From assembly GCA_944368065.1 (NCBI GenBank), contig CALVWV010000023.1, positions 1-46,004 on the forward strand: a stretch of 46,004 bases of DNA, written 5' to 3'. Positions 38,958 to 46,004 of the stretch are shown piece after piece. The stretch is from an uncultured Clostridia bacterium (GTDB lineage: Bacteria; Bacillota; Clostridia; Christensenellales; Borkfalkiaceae). The translations under genes and the position numbers were made by a program. Position 1 is the stretch's first letter. Each line of letters opens with the position of its first letter. The notes below the pieces were generated by a model that was not told the origin of the DNA, did no database searches, and was given only the letters and a program-made list of their open reading frames with translations.

Positions 38958-40901
38958 ATGAGAAGGATAACCAACATCAACGGAGGCTGGAAATTCATAA
39001 AAGCCAACGTTGCGCCCGAAAATGTTGAGCAGACCGAGGGCCTTGAAATTGACGTGCCCTACACTTGGAACGGAAAAGACGGTCAGGACGGCGGCGGCGA
39101 TTATTACCGCGGAACCTGCGTATTCTTAAAGCATTTTGCCGCACCTCAGGTTGAAAAAAACGGTAAGCTGTACATAGAATTCAAGGGAGTCAATTCCTCC
39201 TGCAAAGTAATGCTGAACGGCAAGGAAGTTGCAAGCCACGACGGCGGCTACTCCACCTTCCGCGCGGACATCACCGACATCGTCAAAGAGGACAACCAGC
39301 TCATAGTATACGTAGACAACTCGAAGACGGAGAAAGTATATCCCCAGACTGCGGACTTCACGTTCTACGGCGGCATATACCGCGACGTGAACCTTGTGGC
39401 AGTTTCAGAAAATCATTTCGATTTGGACTTCTTCGGCGCGCCCGGAATAGCAATTACCCCCACAGTATGCGGCAACGAATGCAAAGTTAAGGTGGACGCG
39501 TACATCACGGGCGAGGGCGAAGCTGAAATTATCATATGCGACAAAGAGGGCAAAGAAGTTGCCCGCGGCAAGAGCGGCGAGGAAATAAAGGTTGAAAACG
39601 CAACGCTCTGGGACGGCGTTGAGAACCCCTACCTTTACACCGCGAAAGCCGTTCTTAAAGTAAACGGCGAAGAGGCTGACCGCATTGAAAAGCGCTTCGG
39701 CTTCAGGAGCTTCTCCATTGACCCCGTCAAGGGCTTCATATTAAACGGCAGGGTATATCCCCTCCGCGGCGTGTGCAGGCACCAGGACAGACCGGGAATA
39801 GGCAACGCGCTTACCCGCGCCATGCACGAAGAAGACATTGCCATAATCAAGGAAATAGGCGCAAATACTTTAAGGCTTGCGCACTACCAGCACGACGATT
39901 ATTTCTATGACCTCTGCGACGAAGCGGGACTTGTAGTATGGGCGGAAATCCCCTATATCTCCCGCCATATGCCCGAAGCAAATGCAAATGCCGAGTCGCA
40001 GATGAAAGAGCTCATATACCAGCAGTACAACCACGCGTGCATAGTTATGTGGGGCGTTTCCAACGAGATAACGATGTACCACAAGCACAAGAAGGATATG
40101 CTGGCATTCCATAAAAAGCTTAACGACCTCGTTCATAAGCTCGACCCCACCCGCCTTACGACGCTCGCCTGCTTTGCAATGTGCGGCTTTACCAACAAGT
40201 CTGCGCACATCACGGACGTAGTTGCGTGGAACCTCTATCTCGGCTGGTACGTGCCCGGATTCTTCCTCAACGATTTGTGGATATCCTTCTTCCATCTGCT
40301 TTATCCCAAGCGTTGCCTCGGCTATTCGGAGTACGGCGCGGAATGCATGCCTAACCTGCACTCCAAACATCCCAGGCGCGGCGACAACTCGGAAGAATAT
40401 CAGGCGAACTATCACGAATTCATGCTCCGCTGCTTCAAGCGCCATCCTTACATGTGGGGCACATATGTATGGAACATGTTTGACTTTGCTGCAGACGCAA
40501 GAAATCAGGGCGGCGAACCCGGCATGAACCACAAAGGTCTTGTAACCTTCGACAGAAAGACGAGAAAAGACAGCTTCTATATTTATAAAGCTTACTGGAG
40601 CAAAGAAAAGTTTGTGCACATTTCGGGCAAGCGCTTTGCAAACCGCACAGGCAGCTCCACTACCGTAAAAGTATATACAAACTGCGGCAACGTTGAACTT
40701 TATCAGAACGGCAAGAAAGTTGAATGCAGAAAGATAAAGGACGGTCACGTATTTATTTTCAAAATAAAAATGCTGCCCGAAAACGAGCTGCGCGCGGTAA
40801 GCGGCGACTGCGTGGACGAATGCACGCTTAAAAAAGTTGCCAAACCCGACCCTGCCTACAAGCTTCACGTTCATTCCGAAACGCAGAGCTGGCAGAAATA
40901 A
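38958..40901 (+). CDS. GH2 glycosidase, beta-glucuronidase or beta-galactosidase
   Basis: This 647-residue cytoplasmic enzyme (no signal peptide) has the GH2 order: sugar-binding jelly roll (about 1-150), an immunoglobulin-like domain (150-255) and a TIM barrel (255-550). The acid/base is Glu370 (GVSNE) and the nucleophile is probably Glu458 (SEYGAE). Asn524-x-Lys526 (NHKG) matches the NxK motif that reads the carboxylate in glucuronidases, but similar NxKG strings also occur in GH2 beta-galactosidases, so specificity is open. Context (hexuronate operon and GPH symporter next door) favours glucuronide hydrolysis. GGAGG lies 6 nt before the ATG. It is a single-gene unit ending in a strong terminator. 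Confidence 0.88.
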   Translation: MRRITNINGGWKFIKANVAPENVEQTEGLEIDVPYTWNGKDGQDGGGDYYRGTCVFLKHFAAPQVEKNGKLYIEFKGVNSSCKVMLNGKEVASHDGGYSTFRADITDIVKEDNQLIVYVDNSKTEKVYPQTADFTFYGGIYRDVNLVAVSENHFDLDFFGAPGIAITPTVCGNECKVKVDAYITGEGEAEIIICDKEGKEVARGKSGEEIKVENATLWDGVENPYLYTAKAVLKVNGEEADRIEKRFGFRSFSIDPVKGFILNGRVYPLRGVCRHQDRPGIGNALTRAMHEEDIAIIKEIGANTLRLAHYQHDDYFYDLCDEAGLVVWAEIPYISRHMPEANANAESQMKELIYQQYNHACIVMWGVSNEITMYHKHKKDMLAFHKKLNDLVHKLDPTRLTTLACFAMCGFTNKSAHITDVVAWNLYLGWYVPGFFLNDLWISFFHLLYPKRCLGYSEYGAECMPNLHSKHPRRGDNSEEYQANYHEFMLRCFKRHPYMWGTYVWNMFDFAADARNQGGEPGMNHKGLVTFDRKTRKDSFYIYKAYWSKEKFVHISGKRFANRTGSSTTVKVYTNCGNVELYQNGKKVECRKIKDGHVFIFKIKMLPENELRAVSGDCVDECTLKKVAKPDPAYKLHVHSETQSWQK

Positions 40902-40937
40902 TCAGGCATATTCCTCCCTCCTTATTATAAAAATAAT

Positions 40938-40985
40938 AAGCAAGCGCAGGCGACATTCCCATTGTCGCCTGCGCTTGCTTTTTGC
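40938..40985 (+). terminator. Terminator of the GH2 gene
   Basis: A perfect 18-bp stem (40938-40955 with 40963-40980) has a 7-nt loop and is followed by TTT. Confidence 0.9.
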
Positions 40986-41113
40986 GCTTATGCGCGCCGT
41001 AAAAATTCCGGCTTTGCCCGAAGCAGTAACTTGACGAAAAAAATATACCCGCGCCTTTTATAATCGTATGCCTTGCCGCAATTAAAAAAAGCTTACAAAC
41101 TGACCGCATACCG

Positions 41114-41142
41114 TTGACTTATAAAAAGCCTGAATATATAAT
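41114..41142 (+). promoter_or_regulatory. Promoter of the serine dehydratase gene
   Basis: TTGACT (41114-41119), 17 bp, TATAAT (41137-41142). Transcription would start near 41149, and AAAGG precedes the ATG at 41173. Confidence 0.8.
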
Positions 41143-41172
41143 TATTCGCGGAAAATCAATAAAGGCTAAAAT

Positions 41173-42399
41173 ATGCAATCACTTAAAGAATTATACAAAA
41201 TCGGCCGCGGGCCTTCGAGCTCGCACACGATAGGACCTGAACGCGCGGCAAAACTAATGCTTGAACGTTATCCGCAGGCAGATATGTTTGAAGTAACGCT
41301 GTACGGCTCGCTTGCGCTTACAGGAAAGGGGCACAACACGGATACCGTGCTTGCAAACACATTCCGCCCCGTCAGATGCAGCGTTGCATTCGACGCAAAG
41401 ACGCCGTGTCCCGTTCACCCCAACACGATGGACATACGCGCGCTTAAAGACGGCAAGGAGCTTGCAAAGACGCGCTTTTACAGCGTAGGCGGCGGAACGA
41501 TAAAAATCGAAGGCGAACCTGACGCCAACACGGGGATAGACGACAATGTCTACCCTATGAGCACTTACGACGATATTTCCGCCTATTGCAGCAAGAAAAA
41601 CATCAGATTGTGGGAATACGTGAAAGAGTGCGAAGGCGACGATATATTTTATTACCTTGAGGACATATGGGAGCATATGAAGCAGTCCATTCACGAGGGA
41701 CTGACGACCTCAGGCGTGCTTCCCGGATGTCTCGGTACGGAAAGGCGCGCACAGCACCTTTATAACCAGAGGCATATAGACGAATCTGCCCAGACAAAGG
41801 AAAACAGGCTGGTATGCTCCTACGCCTTTGCCGTAAGCGAACAGAACGCTTCGGGCGGCATTATTGTAACTGCGCCCACTTGCGGCAGCTGCGGCGTTGT
41901 GCCAAGCGTGCTTTACTATATGCAGCAGTCGCGCGGATTTTCAGACGAACAGGTAGTCCGCGCGCTGGCTACAGGCGGCATTATTGGCAACATAATAAAG
42001 ACAAACGCCTCCATAAGCGGCGCAGAATGCGGCTGTCAGGCAGAAATAGGCTCTGCGTGCTCTATGGCTGCCGCCGCACTCGGAGAGCTGTTTGAAATGG
42101 GGCTGGGACAGATAGAATACGCCGCAGAAGTCGCAATGGAGCACCACTTGGGACTCACCTGCGACCCCATAGCCGGACTTGTGCAGATACCCTGCATAGA
42201 GCGCAACGCCGTAGCCGCCATGAGGGCTATAAATGCGCTCAGCCTTGCAAATTTCCTTGCAGACTCGCGCAAAATAAGCTTTGACCTGATAGTCAAGACT
42301 ATGTACAACACGGGGCGCGACCTCCTGAACAGCTACAGAGAGACATCTTCGGGCGGACTTGCAAAGTATTACCCCGTGAACAAACTGCACTTCAGTTAA
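41173..42399 (+). CDS. sdaA: L-serine dehydratase, iron-sulfur type, single chain
   Basis: This 408-residue enzyme deaminates L-serine to pyruvate and ammonia with an oxygen-sensitive [4Fe-4S] cluster. The N-terminal beta-type domain begins with GPSSSHTIGPERAA. The C-terminal alpha-type domain has TAPTCGSCGVVPSV and the cluster region with ECGCQAEIGSACSM and LTCDPIAGLVQIPCIERN. Alpha and beta are fused with a short linker, as in E. coli SdaA, whereas many Clostridia split them. All conserved cysteines appear present. AAAGG lies 7 nt before the ATG. It is a single-gene unit. Confidence 0.95.
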   Translation: MQSLKELYKIGRGPSSSHTIGPERAAKLMLERYPQADMFEVTLYGSLALTGKGHNTDTVLANTFRPVRCSVAFDAKTPCPVHPNTMDIRALKDGKELAKTRFYSVGGGTIKIEGEPDANTGIDDNVYPMSTYDDISAYCSKKNIRLWEYVKECEGDDIFYYLEDIWEHMKQSIHEGLTTSGVLPGCLGTERRAQHLYNQRHIDESAQTKENRLVCSYAFAVSEQNASGGIIVTAPTCGSCGVVPSVLYYMQQSRGFSDEQVVRALATGGIIGNIIKTNASISGAECGCQAEIGSACSMAAAALGELFEMGLGQIEYAAEVAMEHHLGLTCDPIAGLVQIPCIERNAVAAMRAINALSLANFLADSRKISFDLIVKTMYNTGRDLLNSYRETSSGGLAKYYPVNKLHFS

Positions 42400-42414
42400 A
42401 CTTCTGCACTGAGA

Positions 42415-42446
42415 CTGACGCCATTGAATGGCGTCAGCCTTTTTTA
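42415..42446 (+). terminator. Terminator of sdaA
   Basis: A 10-bp stem (CTGACGCCAT, 42415-42424, with its complement at 42428-42437) is followed by CCTTTTTT. Confidence 0.88.
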
Positions 42447-42550
42447 TCGTACAGTATGCTGATGCACCAATATTTTCCATGTCGGAATTTTTTCAGAGCC
42501 CCTTAAACTTTTCAGATGACGCTGATTCACATAAACAGCGGTTATAACAG

Positions 42551-42583
42551 AAAGGCTGCGGCGCTTATAGCGCCGCAGCCTTT
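42551..42583. terminator. Second hairpin in the sdaA-GH3 convergent gap
   Basis: A 15-bp stem (AAAGGCTGCGGCGCT, 42551-42565, with 42569-42583) has a 3-nt loop and ends TTTT; it could serve either strand. Confidence 0.8.
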
Positions 42584-42596
42584 TATTCCCGCAACG

Positions 42597-42634
42597 AAAA
42601 AAGTACGGCGGCTGCCGAGGCAGCCCCGTACTTT
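42597..42634 (-). terminator. Terminator of the GH3 gene
   Basis: AAAGTACGG-C-GGCTGCC pairs with GGCAGCC-CCGTACTTT across a 2-nt turn with one bulged C. The reverse strand then reads a T run (42597-42602). The rest of 42400-42724 contains no gene. Confidence 0.8.
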
Positions 42635-42724
42635 CCTCAAGGATTAATTCCGCTTTTTACTGCCGTTGCCGACAGGATGAGAGATAAAACGGAATCTTAG
42701 CAAATGAGCCGAATTAATTAATAA

Positions 42725-45700
42725 TTACTGCTCTTCTTTGTTTTCTGCTTCAGGTTCTTCAGCCTTTGCCTGTCTGGGCTTGGGGAACTGGAGAATACCC
42801 TTTGCATTGAGAACCCACATAGCAACTGAACCGAGAGCGAGAACGCCGAATACGACGGTAGCAGCTATAAGGGCAGCCTGCCACCAAGGCGTTACGTTGC
42901 GGATGGTATCGTTAGCGGACAAGCCGTTCATGGCTGCGCTGTTTGCTACGGTATACAGAATGCGCTCAGCTGCCGTACGCATATGGCTTACAACGTAAGC
43001 GTCATTCTTGTATTCATTCATCTGGTTCTTGCGGTTATGGTTTGCAGGGTTGCCTGCGCCATCGTAAATGTCGGTACCGCCGGTTACTGCTGCAGGAGCA
43101 TACATGTAGCCCGTGCAGAGTATGTTGTTGTTGCAGTTATCCATATCGGTTGCAACAAAGCCGTCGAAGCCCCATTCACCGCGGAGTACGTTGTTCATGA
43201 GTTCGGAAGAGTTACCGCACCACTTCGTGCCGAGACGGTTGAAGCCGCTCATCGCTGCATGTGCATTGCCGCCGTTAGAGCTCATAATGCCGCGGAATGC
43301 TTCGAGGTAAATCTCACGCGTTGCCTGTTCATTGGACCATATGCCGAGACCCTCGCGGTGCGTTTCGGAATCGTTCAAAGCAAAGTGCTTTTCGTAAACT
43401 ATGATACCCTTGGACTGAATGCCCTTGCATTCTGCCGCGCCGATTGCAGACGAAACAAACGGATCTTCGGAATAATATTCGAAGTTTCTGCCGCCGTATG
43501 CGTTGCGGTGGGTGTTAGCTGCAGGGCCGTAGATACCGTTCTTGCCGGCTGCGAGACCATCTTCACCGATGAGTTCGCCTACGCGTTCAACAAGTTCATC
43601 GTTCCAGGTTGCCGCACGTACGCAAGGTGCGCAGTATGCAGTGCCGCTTGCAGTGCCGCCTGCGACTGCGAACGTGATGTTGAAGCCTGAAGGACCGTTT
43701 TCGTCCTTGGTTTCAGGCTTACCTACGGACTTGACAGCCGCGGTCTGATGCTGACCGTTGACGATAAGTTCAAGCATTTCAGCGTATGTCATCTGGTCAA
43801 GAAGATCATCCCACGAATACTCGTACTTATTGCCTTCAGCATCCTCGATTACAGCCTTTTCATCAAGACCTACGCCTACAAACATTGCGAGCGTAAGGCC
43901 GTTATCAGCGCCCATGGTAGGCATCTCATAAGTATTTGCATCAGCAGCAGGCTCGTACCAATCGTTTGTAAGTTCTGCAAACATCTCGTCCGTCATTTCA
44001 AGCTTAACAGATGTAGCCTGCATGCTTTCAAGCGTAGAGATGTCGAAAGAGCCATTCCAGTCGGAACGCGTTACATATTTAACAGACTGTCCGCCGTTGC
44101 CGGTGTACTTGTTGATATCAGCAAAATCGAACTGGTTGGTTATATCCGCACCGGTTACGGAAGACTTGCTGTACGTCGTGGTATCAAGCTGGCTTACCGT
44201 CCAGTGATATACACGGGAATCGGTATCGTCGTACTTGACGGGATCGGAAGCTATAACTATTCTGTCAGCGTTCACGGTAACGTCTTCGGTCTCAGCCTTT
44301 TCATTTATGATTGCGTTGAGAGCGTCGTGTGCGCCGTTACCGAATGTGAGGTAATAGTCGCCTGCGTCCATTATATAAGTCTTTGCCTTGTTTGCATCAT
44401 ATGCGGCAAGAACTTCTTTGGAAACGGTGATGGTTACTTCTTCAGAAGCGCCGGGTGCAAGAAGGGCAGTCTTATCGTAGCCTACAAGCTCAACGGAAGC
44501 TTTTTCAATTCCGTTTTCCTTGTCATAATCGGTGTAAGGGGTCTGAGCGTAGAGCTCTACTACTTCCTTGCCCGAATACTTATCGCTGGTGTTCTTTACG
44601 GTTACCTTTGCGGTAAGAGACTTGCCGTCCTGACTTTCAGTTACAGTGAAATTGCTGTATTCGAAAGTAGCGTAGGAAAGTCCGTGGCCGAAAGAGTATG
44701 CTACGATTTCGTCATAGTTATAGTTATCGGTGTTGCCAAGTACATAGTCTTCATAGCGGGTCTCATAATAACGGTAGCCTACATATATGCCTTCGCGGTA
44801 TACTTCGTAGTACTTCTGGTTAAGATGAGCCTGAGAATCCTGTGCAGCGGACTGGCTTGCATACTTGGAATCGAAGTTGGTATAAATATTGTGGCCGTAG
44901 TTATATACGGAAGGCTCACGAAGGTTATCGTAAGCGTACGTATCGATAAGCTTGCCGGAAGGAGTCGTCTCGCCGCTTAAAAGCTTGCCGAGAGCGTTAA
45001 GACCGCTCTGACCCGTAGGGCCCATCCAGAGGCATGCATCGACATCGATGTCTTCATCTGCAAGGAAATCGAGTTCCATTGCGTTGGGGCTGTTAAGAAC
45101 AACTACTATGTTCTTTATAGTCTTGTTTTCCTTAAGATCGGTAAGACCCTTAAGGAGGTCGCGCTCTTCGCTGTTGAGCTCAAGGTAGTTGTTGCCCGAA
45201 AGGCTGCCTTCTTCTTTGGTAAGGCCGTCGCCTACATTGATGGGGCTGTTATCCTTACCTACGGTGCTGGCACCGCTTGTAAGGTCGAAGCCTTCACCGC
45301 CGTTGCGGATGAATGCAACGAGCGCCGTATCGGTGTCAATCATCTGAGCATAAGTGGAATCGCTTGTAACCTTGCTCCAGGGGCATTCGTTGATTACGAA
45401 GGGATCGGTGCTGTGCATGGAAGGCATCGTCTGCTTGTAAGATGCGCCCGCACCCTTGGAATAGAAATTCCACGAAGCTTCGTTAACTTTAAGTCCGCCT
45501 AATTCAAGGCTGGTTACATACGTTGCATCGGAAGCGCCGGTTGCACCCGAACCGGTACCGCTGGTTACGGGATTGTCAACCGCCTGACCGAAAAGGCTTA
45601 CGGTAGAACCTTTTTCAAGAGGAAGCGCACCGTCGTTCATAAGAAGAACTATACCTTCGCTTGTAACTTCCTGAACGAGGTCGTCGCCGGCTTTTGCAAG

Positions 45701-45958
45701 AGCTTCGGTATCGATTACCTCTTTACCGTCTTTATCGCGCTCAGATTCGCCGCTTGCATTCTTCTTGGCAAATTCACTTTCGTAGTATATGGGTCCGGGA
45801 CCTGCATTCTCGTCTTTTACGACTTCAGTAGAAGAAGTGCCCAATACCCAGTTTAAAGTCGTGGCATACATGTTTGCGATAACGTTTGCGACAATCAGCA
45901 CAACTGTGAGGAATGCGAAAACGATCGTAAGAATCTTCCACAGCTTATATTTCTTCAT
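42725..45958 (-). CDS. Circularly permuted GH3 beta-glycosidase anchored by two membrane helices
   Basis: This 1077-residue surface enzyme has domains in swapped order. After an N-terminal membrane helix (about 8-30) comes the GH3 C-terminal (A/B sandwich) domain (GIVLLMNDGALPLEKG), then a fibronectin-like domain (TAKVTVKNTSDKYSGKEVVELY), and only then the TIM barrel. The barrel has KH at 857-858 and the nucleophile Asp938 in GFVATDMDN. This order is known from Ruminococcus albus and Butyrivibrio beta-glucosidases. A second membrane helix (about 1027-1050) and an acidic cytoplasmic tail follow, so the catalytic part should sit outside, tethered at both ends. AGGAGG lies 6 nt before the ATG; the promoter is outside the window. 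The sugar substrate is unknown. Confidence 0.92.
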   Translation of the reverse strand: MKKYKLWKILTIVFAFLTVVLIVANVIANMYATTLNWVLGTSSTEVVKDENAGPGPIYYESEFAKKNASGESERDKDGKEVIDTEALAKAGDDLVQEVTSEGIVLLMNDGALPLEKGSTVSLFGQAVDNPVTSGTGSGATGASDATYVTSLELGGLKVNEASWNFYSKGAGASYKQTMPSMHSTDPFVINECPWSKVTSDSTYAQMIDTDTALVAFIRNGGEGFDLTSGASTVGKDNSPINVGDGLTKEEGSLSGNNYLELNSEERDLLKGLTDLKENKTIKNIVVVLNSPNAMELDFLADEDIDVDACLWMGPTGQSGLNALGKLLSGETTPSGKLIDTYAYDNLREPSVYNYGHNIYTNFDSKYASQSAAQDSQAHLNQKYYEVYREGIYVGYRYYETRYEDYVLGNTDNYNYDEIVAYSFGHGLSYATFEYSNFTVTESQDGKSLTAKVTVKNTSDKYSGKEVVELYAQTPYTDYDKENGIEKASVELVGYDKTALLAPGASEEVTITVSKEVLAAYDANKAKTYIMDAGDYYLTFGNGAHDALNAIINEKAETEDVTVNADRIVIASDPVKYDDTDSRVYHWTVSQLDTTTYSKSSVTGADITNQFDFADINKYTGNGGQSVKYVTRSDWNGSFDISTLESMQATSVKLEMTDEMFAELTNDWYEPAADANTYEMPTMGADNGLTLAMFVGVGLDEKAVIEDAEGNKYEYSWDDLLDQMTYAEMLELIVNGQHQTAAVKSVGKPETKDENGPSGFNITFAVAGGTASGTAYCAPCVRAATWNDELVERVGELIGEDGLAAGKNGIYGPAANTHRNAYGGRNFEYYSEDPFVSSAIGAAECKGIQSKGIIVYEKHFALNDSETHREGLGIWSNEQATREIYLEAFRGIMSSNGGNAHAAMSGFNRLGTKWCGNSSELMNNVLRGEWGFDGFVATDMDNCNNNILCTGYMYAPAAVTGGTDIYDGAGNPANHNRKNQMNEYKNDAYVVSHMRTAAERILYTVANSAAMNGLSANDTIRNVTPWWQAALIAATVVFGVLALGSVAMWVLNAKGILQFPKPRQAKAEEPEAENKEEQ

Positions 45959-46004
45959 TTAGAACCTCCTGATAGAGATTGGATATGCACCCTTAAAAGT
46001 TTTT

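Noticed and set aside
41031-41064. Additional promoter TTGACG...TATAAT before sdaA
   Set aside because: The hexamers are 22 bp apart, too far for a normal sigma-A promoter; the pair at 41114/41137 is much better.
43748-44980. A 410-codon open frame on the forward strand inside the GH3 gene
   Set aside because: It is antisense to a gene with clear GH3 motifs, has no ribosome site or promoter, and its translation shows no family pattern; it reflects codon bias on the other strand.

Overview
The window reads as chromosomal DNA of a strictly anaerobic, fermentative Firmicute (class Clostridia). The evidence is AGGAGG-type ribosome sites, TTGACA/TATAAT promoters, AddAB instead of RecBCD, a trimeric [FeFe]-hydrogenase HydABC, a K+-dependent membrane pyrophosphatase, an Fe-S L-serine dehydratase and a single-chain D-mannonate dehydratase. 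The gene style (membrane-anchored permuted GH3, DUF2798 protein, GPH symporter) would fit an uncultured gut lineage of the Christensenellales type, but that placement is only a guess. I see no tRNA, rRNA, CRISPR array, transposase, integrase or phage gene. Genes are densely packed, and almost every transcription unit ends in a long GC-rich hairpin, often shared by convergent genes.

Layout. 1-2000: a membrane-anchored XRE regulator, a small exported protein and a HAD hydrolase in one operon. 2007-8508: addB-addA (reverse strand). 8662-9906: an unknown lipoprotein. 10075-11917: a reverse-strand group (93-aa unknown protein, YjbR-type protein, D-2-hydroxyacid dehydrogenase) containing an array of four palindromes spaced exactly 28 bp apart. 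12069-13103: a KDG-kinase-like PfkB kinase. 13202-15373: sodium/proton pyrophosphatase. 15651-17399: a HIT protein and a GltD/NfnB-like flavoprotein. 17813-19243: a MATE exporter behind a structured leader with a terminator-like hairpin. 19421-23542: hydC-hydB-hydA behind a Rex-like site. 23906-24841: a TIR-like domain fused to membrane segments. 24954-28981: marR and a heterodimeric ABC exporter. 29466-31285: a two-component system. 31618-32790: GT4 glycosyltransferase. 32884-33450: DUF2798 membrane protein behind a possible attenuator. 33814-40901: a hexuronate cluster (SDR mannonate oxidoreductase, uxuA, GPH symporter, divergent AraC regulator, GH2 glycosidase). 41173-42399: L-serine dehydratase. 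42725-45958: a circularly permuted GH3 glycosidase anchored at both ends.

How it fits together. GH2 could release glucuronate (or galactose) from a conjugate imported by the GPH symporter. After isomerisation (no uxaC is present here), the SDR and UxuA would give 2-keto-3-deoxygluconate, which the kinase at 12069 would phosphorylate. HydABC would reoxidise NADH and ferredoxin, and the pyrophosphatase would conserve energy from PPi.

The most unusual items are the TIR-like membrane protein with a perfect-consensus promoter, the 28-bp palindrome array, a 25-bp perfect inverted repeat across the -10 and start codon of the AraC gene, and several starts lying 6-9 nt from a -10 box (candidate leaderless mRNAs). 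All calls come from reading the sequence; no database search was run.
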